This document shows, piece after piece, positions 54,715-61,635 of a stretch of DNA of 64,000 bases; positions within the stretch are counted from its first letter, which is position 1, and each line of letters begins with the position of its first letter. The position numbers and the translations under genes are program-made. A model generated the notes under the pieces. The model did no database searches. It was not told the DNA's origin and saw only the letters and a program-made list of their open reading frames with translations. This stretch comes from DASPKM01 sp035628135 (GTDB taxonomy: Bacteria > Bacteroidota > Bacteroidia > Chitinophagales > Chitinophagaceae): the NCBI GenBank assembly GCA_035628135.1, contig DASPKM010000001.1, positions 62,001 through 126,000 on the forward strand, written 5' to 3'.

Positions 54715-55385
54715 CACAAATGATCAAACATGCATTGATAATGGCGGCCGGGCGCGGCGCGCGGCTGATGCCCCTGACCGATATTGTTCCCAAGGCCATG
54801 GTGCCGTATAATGGAAGCACCTTAATAGCCATCGGCATCGACAAGATCCGCAAACGCATTCCCAATATTTACATTACAGTAGGATATAAAGGCGCCATGC
54901 TGGCCAAGCACGTGATCGAGCACAATGTTACCGGCATCTTTAATACCGAGGGGCACGACAATGCCTGGTGGATATTCAATACCCTGATGAAAAACCTGGA
55001 CGAACCCGTTGCAGTGCTCACTTGCGACAACGTTACCGACCTGGATTTTGAAACACTGTCGAGAGAATACTTTTCGTTCGATAGCCCCGCCTGCATGGTA
55101 GTTCCGGTAAAGCCCGTGGAAGGATTGGAAGGGGATTATATCTTCCACGAAAATAACATTGTAAAAAAATTATCACGGCATGAACCGGCAGATGCTTACT
55201 GTTCTGGCATACAGGTGTTGAACCCATACAAGATCAACCAACTGATCGACCCGGTAGAAAATTTTTACGACCTCTGGAACGGCCTGATAGCAAAAGACCA
55301 GGTGTATTGCAGCCGCACACTTCCTACCAAGTGGTTTGTAGTCGATACGGTGGAACAGCTGCAGCGGCTAAAGCCCGAAGAATAG
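54711..55385 (+). CDS. Sugar-1-phosphate nucleotidyltransferase-like protein
   Basis: 224 residues with the nucleotidyltransferase start Ala-Ala-Gly-Arg-Gly-Ala-Arg-Leu (12-19) and Pro-Lys-Ala-Met-Val-Pro (27-32), and Asp in LTCDNVTDLD for metal. It is shorter than most complete enzymes of this family, yet has both halves of the fold. Translational overlap with the CapD-like gene suggests they feed one sugar nucleotide into a glycan. The sugar is not readable from sequence. Confidence 0.87.
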   Translation: MTQMIKHALIMAAGRGARLMPLTDIVPKAMVPYNGSTLIAIGIDKIRKRIPNIYITVGYKGAMLAKHVIEHNVTGIFNTEGHDNAWWIFNTLMKNLDEPVAVLTCDNVTDLDFETLSREYFSFDSPACMVVPVKPVEGLEGDYIFHENNIVKKLSRHEPADAYCSGIQVLNPYKINQLIDPVENFYDLWNGLIAKDQVYCSRTLPTKWFVVDTVEQLQRLKPEE

Positions 55386-55396
55386 GCCGGCCGGTT

Positions 55397-56590
55397 TTAT
55401 GTATTGCTGTATTTTTTCCTGATAGCCCTGTCATTCCTTTTCGTTTGTACGTATGCGTAAGGACTGGTGATCATTCCCCATATTTCTGCTAAAGTATAAA
55501 TGGCTGGAATAGACTTGTTGCGAAAGAGGTTTTTGAGGTTCCAGCGGAACAGCCATTCTACCAATAAAAACCAAAGGATGGTGGAGCGCCGTACGGTCCG
55601 GTGCACAAAACAATTTATCAGGTAAACGCCGAAGCTGCGCCCATTGTCGAAGATTTGTTTTTTCAATGCATTTGCTTCCCTGCGGTGATAATGCCATACC
55701 AGCATGGAAGGATCGTACACGAACAAATGTCCTTTGGCAACCAGCCGGTGGAACATTTCCACGTCGCCGCCCCCGTGGCTCGGCGTGCCTACGTCCAAGG
55801 CCGTATCGAACCCGCCGATGCTATCGAACACTTGTTTGCGAAAAGCCATGTTTGCACCAATGCCAAAGCTGCTGGCCCAAAGCAACTGCCGGTGGCTGAG
55901 TTTTGTCTTATGATAATAGCGGACGTAAAATCCATGCCCCATGCCACCATATCCCAATTCAAACAAATGCTGGGCAGGTGTTTCCATTTCCGCCGGCGCT
56001 ACAAAGCCGCTCGCTCCGTCAACGCTGCTGTCAGCAAATATTTTGTTGATGGTGTGCAGCCAATGGCCATCCACCCGTACATCATCGTCGGTAAATGCAA
56101 TGATGTCGTACCTGGCCTCTGCGATGCCACGGTTGCGGGCCCAATCCAATCCCGGCCTTTCTTCCCGCACATAGCGAACGGGAAGATTGGTGGTGATCTT
56201 TTTCGTGTCTTCATTGCCGGGAGCATTGTCTACCACGATGATCTCAAAGGCTGGGTAGCGCAGGGCCAGCAAATGTATAAGGCAATTGGATAACTGCGCC
56301 GGCCTGTTGCGTGTGCACACCACGATGCTGATGCCAGCGGAATAGCTGCTACTGTTTTGCATGCCGGCATAACGGCTTAAGGCCTCATGTTCTAGCGTGC
56401 TTATCCGCGCTGTAATGTGATTCTTAATTGCCTGTCCTGAAATAGCCCCGCTTTTATCCCTGGAGAAGCTGATCCATCCCAAGGGCTTATTGTACGACCG
56501 CACCAACACACGGTAATGCTCATGCGATTCTTCGAACAATATGGGTTGAATATCGCTTGCCAGGTCCAGTTCAAGTATGCGGGTTGCCAT
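55397..56590 (-). CDS. Family 2 glycosyltransferase with N-terminal extension
   Basis: 397 residues. A GT-A domain begins near residue 105 with Ile-Ser-Ile-Val-Val-Cys-Thr-Arg-Asn-Arg, and has the metal site Asp-Asp-Asp in FTDDDVRVDG and a late acceptor region (GGGDVEMFHRL). The first 100 residues form a domain that also starts the gene at 57857-59047 but not the middle one. There is no signal peptide; a hydrophobic stretch near 335-355 may contact the membrane. Part of a three-gene glycosyltransferase group on the minus strand, converging with the CapD pair. Confidence 0.9.
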   Translation of the reverse strand: MATRILELDLASDIQPILFEESHEHYRVLVRSYNKPLGWISFSRDKSGAISGQAIKNHITARISTLEHEALSRYAGMQNSSSYSAGISIVVCTRNRPAQLSNCLIHLLALRYPAFEIIVVDNAPGNEDTKKITTNLPVRYVREERPGLDWARNRGIAEARYDIIAFTDDDVRVDGHWLHTINKIFADSSVDGASGFVAPAEMETPAQHLFELGYGGMGHGFYVRYYHKTKLSHRQLLWASSFGIGANMAFRKQVFDSIGGFDTALDVGTPSHGGGDVEMFHRLVAKGHLFVYDPSMLVWHYHRREANALKKQIFDNGRSFGVYLINCFVHRTVRRSTILWFLLVEWLFRWNLKNLFRNKSIPAIYTLAEIWGMITSPYAYVQTKRNDRAIRKKYSNT

Positions 56591-56615
56591 TATGGTATTA
56601 CAGCCGATTTGTGTT

Positions 56616-57860
56616 TCAGCGTGCGGGTTTGGTTTTAAGTGTTTGCATAACTAGTGCAGTTGTCATGGGCTCGGAAACAGTGGTGGCTAAAATGGCCCGT
56701 AAGTGCGCGCCTTTCAGGCGTTCCATGCCGGGCTCGTATGGCAGGTCTGCAATTTTCTCGGGACCAAGCCAAATGGTAATGGCTTCCGGCCGCTCATCGT
56801 CCAATAAGTTTTCCGCGGCCGCCAATCCTTTTTCCAGGTCGATGTCCAGCTTTTTTATTTCCCTGATGAATGGCTCGTGTGAAAAATAACGTACGAGGTT
56901 GTCCCTCGATCCGAGTGCGTCCATCAGGCCCCTGTAATACCAGTAGGTATGCAGCCTGTAACTTAGCCGGTGCCAGCGCCAGCGCATGCTAAGGCGTTCC
57001 GCTATTTTCATCCAGCTTTTCAACAAACCGGCGAACTTGTCCGATACCCTCGGATAGTTCATCATGAACCAGGCCCTGCGCGAATGCAGGAAGTTGAACC
57101 TGTTTTCCCTGTAATTTTTTTGCAAGCTGTTCGTAATGCGCGGATGAAGGTTCCAAAGTTTTGTGTCCATCCGGCCTTCTTCGCGTTTTCTTTTCAGCGA
57201 ACGGTTGAGGTCGGTCACTTCATCACGGTGAAGGCCAGCCGCTTCTTTACAAAATTTAAAATTGGCCTGCAGGTTCAGCAGGCGTACGCCCAACTCATAA
57301 TCGTCCCTGCAACTGAGGGTTGTGATAAAACCGCTGGAGCGGCGGAACAGGTCCGCGGAAGTCGAAAAATTGCCGCTCAAGAGGTCTTCATAACCGAAGC
57401 GGTACCCCGGTTTGCTCATCTCCCGGAACTTATTTTCCCACCACATTTTCAAGCTTAGCCGGTAATACCCGGGATTGCCTGAAACCGCCAGCGGCAGGTA
57501 GCCAATCACAACGGTTGTATCATTATCATGCGCACCAACGTGTGCTTCCGCTAACTGTTCAGAAGGGTCCACATCATCGTCCAGGAAAATTAAAATAGCG
57601 CCTTCCGCCATAGACGCGCCTTTGTTGCGTGGTACGGCAGGTCCCGTGCCATTGGTCTCCGCGTATTTCAGTGTGTAGGGCGCTTTGTATTGTTGCAGCA
57701 TGGCCACGGTATCATCTTTACAGTCATTAGCCACCATAATCACTTCCATCAAAGCCATGGAATAAGTTTGATGCGCAAGCTTGTCCAGCAGCCGCCTGGC
57801 GGATGCTGCGCGGTTATGTGTTGGAATGATGATGCTGATGGTGGTTACTGCGGGGTTCAT
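56616..57860 (-). CDS. Family 2 glycosyltransferase
   Basis: The ATG at 57860 overlaps the stop of the upstream gene by four bases (ATGA), so I use it rather than the frame's beginning at 57926. It gives 414 residues. The GT-A domain has Ile-Ile-Ile-Pro-Thr-His-Asn-Arg at the start and Asp-Asp-Asp (FLDDDVDPSEQ) for metal. A long C-terminal helical part (about 240-414) has no clear family. Coupled by overlap to the glycosyltransferase upstream, both probably build one glycan. Confidence 0.9.
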   Translation of the reverse strand: MNPAVTTISIIIPTHNRAASARRLLDKLAHQTYSMALMEVIMVANDCKDDTVAMLQQYKAPYTLKYAETNGTGPAVPRNKGASMAEGAILIFLDDDVDPSEQLAEAHVGAHDNDTTVVIGYLPLAVSGNPGYYRLSLKMWWENKFREMSKPGYRFGYEDLLSGNFSTSADLFRRSSGFITTLSCRDDYELGVRLLNLQANFKFCKEAAGLHRDEVTDLNRSLKRKREEGRMDTKLWNLHPRITNSLQKNYRENRFNFLHSRRAWFMMNYPRVSDKFAGLLKSWMKIAERLSMRWRWHRLSYRLHTYWYYRGLMDALGSRDNLVRYFSHEPFIREIKKLDIDLEKGLAAAENLLDDERPEAITIWLGPEKIADLPYEPGMERLKGAHLRAILATTVSEPMTTALVMQTLKTKPAR

Positions 57861-59047
57861 ACGTTGACATGGGTGCGTTTTAACCGCCTGCGCGATGAAT
57901 AATATTTCCATGGCCCTAACGCACACCCCTTTAGTTCTGCAAGCAACAAATGTAAAGGATGACTGCCGGGCCTTCCGAACATAGAGCGCACGATATTCGG
58001 CAATTGCTGCCCAAAGAACCAGCCGTATGTAAATTTTATAATGCCGCTCTGTTTTTCTTTTACCAGCAATCTTGTCCAGAATGCATATACGCCGATGCCA
58101 TATCCCCTGATGGCTTTTTTTGTTTCAGTCCAGGTGCGCCGGTGACGATGCCAGTTCAAGGCCTGCGGATCGTACACAATGGTATAGCCGGCCAGTAAAA
58201 TGCGCGCAAAGAATTCATGGTCGCCGCCAGATTCCGTGGGAGTGCCCGCGTCGAGCGCTTCATCAAAATGGCCAACGGCTTCCAGCACTGATCTGCGGAA
58301 TGCCATATTAGCGCCTGCCCCGATTTGTCCAACCGCCAGCGGGTTATGCGTGTCCGAAGCGTATACTTTGCGTGTAAACCCTTTTCCAAAGGGACTATAC
58401 TGTTCAAATGCTTCCTGCGCTTCTGTTTCCAATTCCAGTGGCATGGTCATGCCCGTAACACACATCACTTGTTTGTCGTTGAAATTTTTAAGCAGGTTGT
58501 GCAGCCACATAGCATCGGGCACTGCATCATCATCGGTAAACGCTACTATTTCACCCGCAGCTGCTTTTAAAGCGGTATTGCGCGCAATATCCAGACCGGG
58601 ACGTTCTTCCAAAATATATTTCACTCCGGGATAAAGCGCTACCAGGTGTTTGGTATCATCATTGGAAGGGCAATTGTCTATCACCAAAATTTCGTGTCCA
58701 TTGCCATGCAGTTTCATCAATGCTTCGAGGCAGCGTTGCAAATCCGGTGTTCGGTTGCGTGTGCAAATGGCGACGGTGGCGGAAGGTGGTATAAAGCCAG
58801 TAACGTCTCTTTCATCCCATTGGAGGTATTCATGCAGCCAGGCTTTTTTTAATTCGGGTGCCACGGCCTCGATCATATCGGGATAAACGTGCGCGGGTTT
58901 CAGTTGGCCCCTGTACAGCGGCACCCAGATATTACCAATAGGTTTGCTTTTATACCGGATTAAGATAAAGGCCCTGGTATAAGCGTGAAGCCCGCCGATG
59001 TGTTCGGGCAGGTGAGCCAGGTCGAGGTCAAGTACGGCAGATGGCAT
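57857..59047 (-). CDS. Family 2 glycosyltransferase with N-terminal extension
   Basis: 396 residues. An N-terminal domain of about 100 residues (starting Met-Pro-Ser-Ala-Val-Leu-Asp-Leu-Asp-Leu) matches the start of the gene at 55397-56590. The GT-A domain begins near 110 (VAICTRNRTPDLQRC) with the metal motif FTDDDAVPDA and the acceptor motif GGDHEFFARIL. It is upstream of, and overlaps, the second glycosyltransferase. The first and third genes are clear paralogues. Confidence 0.9.
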   Translation of the reverse strand: MPSAVLDLDLAHLPEHIGGLHAYTRAFILIRYKSKPIGNIWVPLYRGQLKPAHVYPDMIEAVAPELKKAWLHEYLQWDERDVTGFIPPSATVAICTRNRTPDLQRCLEALMKLHGNGHEILVIDNCPSNDDTKHLVALYPGVKYILEERPGLDIARNTALKAAAGEIVAFTDDDAVPDAMWLHNLLKNFNDKQVMCVTGMTMPLELETEAQEAFEQYSPFGKGFTRKVYASDTHNPLAVGQIGAGANMAFRRSVLEAVGHFDEALDAGTPTESGGDHEFFARILLAGYTIVYDPQALNWHRHRRTWTETKKAIRGYGIGVYAFWTRLLVKEKQSGIIKFTYGWFFGQQLPNIVRSMFGRPGSHPLHLLLAELKGCALGPWKYYSSRRRLKRTHVNV

Positions 59048-59096
59048 TCCTTCCGCTGGTTGGGTTCATAATGGCTAAAGATATGTATTTTAGGCT

Positions 59097-61238
59097 ATGC
59101 GATGCTGCATTCTCATACTGGCCGGTTTAATAGGCTGCGCCTGCAATACTAGAGATAAATATAATGGCTGGTCGCATTGCAAGGGTTCGCCGGAAAGCAT
59201 TCATTATTCCTCGCTATTGCAAATCGATACCAACAATGTAAAAAACCTGAGGATAGCCTGGCATTATCGCACTGGTGATGCCGATACCATTCATAATTCG
59301 CAGATACAATGTAATCCCATTATAGTCGATACGGTATTGTACGGCACTTCGCCGCAAATGAAGTTGTTTGCCTTGCATGCAGCAACGGGCAATCCCATTT
59401 GGGTGTTCAATCCTTTTGATTCGGTGGACGGCAGTCGCAGCATGTTTTTTATTTTGAACAATTCGAGGGGAGTGGCGTATTGGCAAGGCAATGCAAAGGA
59501 GAAAAGAATATTTTATACTGCGGGTTCATTTTTGTATTGCATCGATGCCGTTACCGGAAAGCCCGTTCCGTCATTCGGGGACACCGGTAAAATTGATCTG
59601 CATAAAGGGCTTGACCCTGATGTGCCAGATTTGTTTGTTACCGCTACCTCTCCGCCTATTATCTATAAGAATCATTTGATTATTGGGTCGCGGGTTGACG
59701 AAGGGCCTAAAGCAGCACCCGGCCATATCCGCGCATATGATGTGCGAACAGGCAAGCGACGGTGGATATTTCACACCATTCCTTATCCGACCGAAGAGGG
59801 ATATAATACCTGGGAAGATCCCAACGCACATACATTCATAGGAGGCGCTAATGCATGGAGCGGTTTCAGCCTCGATGAAAAAAGCGGAATATTGTTTGCT
59901 GCTACGGGCTCTGCCTCTTTTGATTTTTATGGAGGAAAGAGAAAGGGTGACAACTTGTTCTCGAACTGCCTGCTCGCGCTCGACGCTGCAACCGGAAAGC
60001 GCATCTGGCATTTTCAGCACATTCACCACGACGTATGGGACAGAGACCTCTCCTCTCCGCCGGCGCTGGTCACTATCAGGCATGATGGAGCAAAGAAGGA
60101 CGCGGTTGCGCTAACCACTAAAACAGGATTCATTTTTTTGTTTGAACGAACAACGGGCAAAGCCTTATATGAAATTACTGAAAAGCCGGTTCCTGCGATT
60201 AGTGATGCAAAGGATGAAAAACTTTCACCTACTCAACCTTATCCCGTACATCCGGCCCCTTTTATGCGGCAGTCATTCACGGAAAAGGACATTAACCCGC
60301 TGCTTTCAACATCATCTTACGAAGAAGTGCGGCAACGTTTACGTTCTTATAAAAATGGCCATATGTATGAACCGCCTTCATTGCAAGGCACCGTGGTGTT
60401 CCCTGGTCTCGACGGCGGCGGCGAATGGGGCGGCCCTTCATTTGATCCGCAAACAGGCTGGTTATATGTAAATTCCAACGAAATGGCCTGGATCATACAA
60501 CTGCGGGATATATCAGGCGAGCAACCCGCTTCGGAGAATTTCCAGCAGGCAGGCGAGCGATTGTACCGGAATAATTGCATGAGCTGCCATGGCGCTTCAA
60601 TGCAAGGTTCAGGGAATTTTCCTTCGCTGGCCGGGGTAGACAAAAAATACACAACGCAAACATTCAATGAACTGCTGCAATCTGGACGGAGAATGATGCC
60701 GGCATTCCGGCAATTGAACGAAAACGAACGCGAAGCAATCGCTTCCTATGTCTTAAATCTGCAACAGTCAAAAACAAAACCATTCATCGATCGACAGGAA
60801 AAAGACATTAGCGCAGTGCCGTACACTATCACAGGATATAACCGGTTTCTAAGCAAAGAAGGATATCCTGCTTTGGCGCCTCCCTGGGGCACTTTAAATG
60901 CCATTGACCTGAATACAGGGGAGTATGTATGGAAGAAAACACTCGGGCACGACACAGCATTTAAGAATGCAACACAGCCTACCGGAACAGAAAACTATGG
61001 CGCTTCAGTAGTGACCGCCGGCGGTTTATTATTCATTGGCGCCACCAAGGACGGAAAATTCCGCGCATTTAATAAAAGAACCGGCGAGTTATTATGGGAA
61101 ACCAACCTGCCTGCGCCTGCATTTGCCACCCCGGCGGTGTACGCTATTAATGGTAAACAATATGTAGTGATTGCCTGTGGGGGAGGCAAGTTAAAGACAA
61201 AATCGGGAGATAGTTATGTAGCGTTTGCGCTGCCGTAA
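59097..61238 (+). CDS. PQQ-dependent dehydrogenase lipoprotein with inserted cytochrome c domain
   Basis: 713 residues, lipoprotein-like start (LIG-Cys14). An eight-bladed quinoprotein propeller begins near 40, with the PQQ-site motifs Gly-Gly-Gly-Glu-Trp-Gly-Gly-Pro (440-447) and FYGGKRKGDN. A cytochrome c domain is inserted at about 482-560: Cys494-Met-Ser-Cys497-His498 and a Met ligand near 533. The propeller resumes afterwards and closes the chain. Like membrane-bound glucose or ethanol dehydrogenases, it should oxidise a sugar or alcohol at the periplasmic side and pass electrons to its own haem. The substrate is unknown. Confidence 0.9.
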   Translation: MRCCILILAGLIGCACNTRDKYNGWSHCKGSPESIHYSSLLQIDTNNVKNLRIAWHYRTGDADTIHNSQIQCNPIIVDTVLYGTSPQMKLFALHAATGNPIWVFNPFDSVDGSRSMFFILNNSRGVAYWQGNAKEKRIFYTAGSFLYCIDAVTGKPVPSFGDTGKIDLHKGLDPDVPDLFVTATSPPIIYKNHLIIGSRVDEGPKAAPGHIRAYDVRTGKRRWIFHTIPYPTEEGYNTWEDPNAHTFIGGANAWSGFSLDEKSGILFAATGSASFDFYGGKRKGDNLFSNCLLALDAATGKRIWHFQHIHHDVWDRDLSSPPALVTIRHDGAKKDAVALTTKTGFIFLFERTTGKALYEITEKPVPAISDAKDEKLSPTQPYPVHPAPFMRQSFTEKDINPLLSTSSYEEVRQRLRSYKNGHMYEPPSLQGTVVFPGLDGGGEWGGPSFDPQTGWLYVNSNEMAWIIQLRDISGEQPASENFQQAGERLYRNNCMSCHGASMQGSGNFPSLAGVDKKYTTQTFNELLQSGRRMMPAFRQLNENEREAIASYVLNLQQSKTKPFIDRQEKDISAVPYTITGYNRFLSKEGYPALAPPWGTLNAIDLNTGEYVWKKTLGHDTAFKNATQPTGTENYGASVVTAGGLLFIGATKDGKFRAFNKRTGELLWETNLPAPAFATPAVYAINGKQYVVIACGGGKLKTKSGDSYVAFALP

Positions 61239-61635
61239 ACTCCAGGTTAATTAAAAATGGGTGATGTTCCATCCTATCAGGCTGCTGAAACTAAATGAAG
61301 CCGAAGCATATGAGTTATTAAAAAAGAACTTAGTGAGTCTTTGCTTGGGTGTCACCGAGGACAAATTTCAAAGCTAATTAGCGCACGAGCGGAATACCGA
61401 CCGCAATGATATGTGTCGTTTCGTTATTGCAGGAATAATTATCTCGCGGGCACAATTTTTAATAAAGGCTGTAGCCGGTGTATTGGCCTATTGCGTTATC
61501 GTAACTAATAAAGAAGAAATAGAAGCAGCGCTTCAAAAAAAGCTGCCGAAGTTATGGTATTGAGAATGAATCAGGAAGGCAAATAGCCGCCCGGTATTGC
61601 CCTTTCAAACAAAATAAAAGAAGTAAATTGGGACG
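61239..61635 (+). other. Gap with short reading frames only, possible decayed gene
   Basis: About 400 bases after the PQQ dehydrogenase. Two short frames with protein-like sequence occur: 61264-61377 (37 residues, starting MFHPIRLLKLNEAEAYELLK) and 61411-61563 (50 residues, MCRFVIAGIIISRAQF and then KEEIEAALQKKL). Both are in the same frame and are separated by a stop at 61375-61377, so they may be one gene broken by a mutation. I recognise no family. The last 70 bases before the propeller gene are probably its promoter. Confidence 0.4.
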
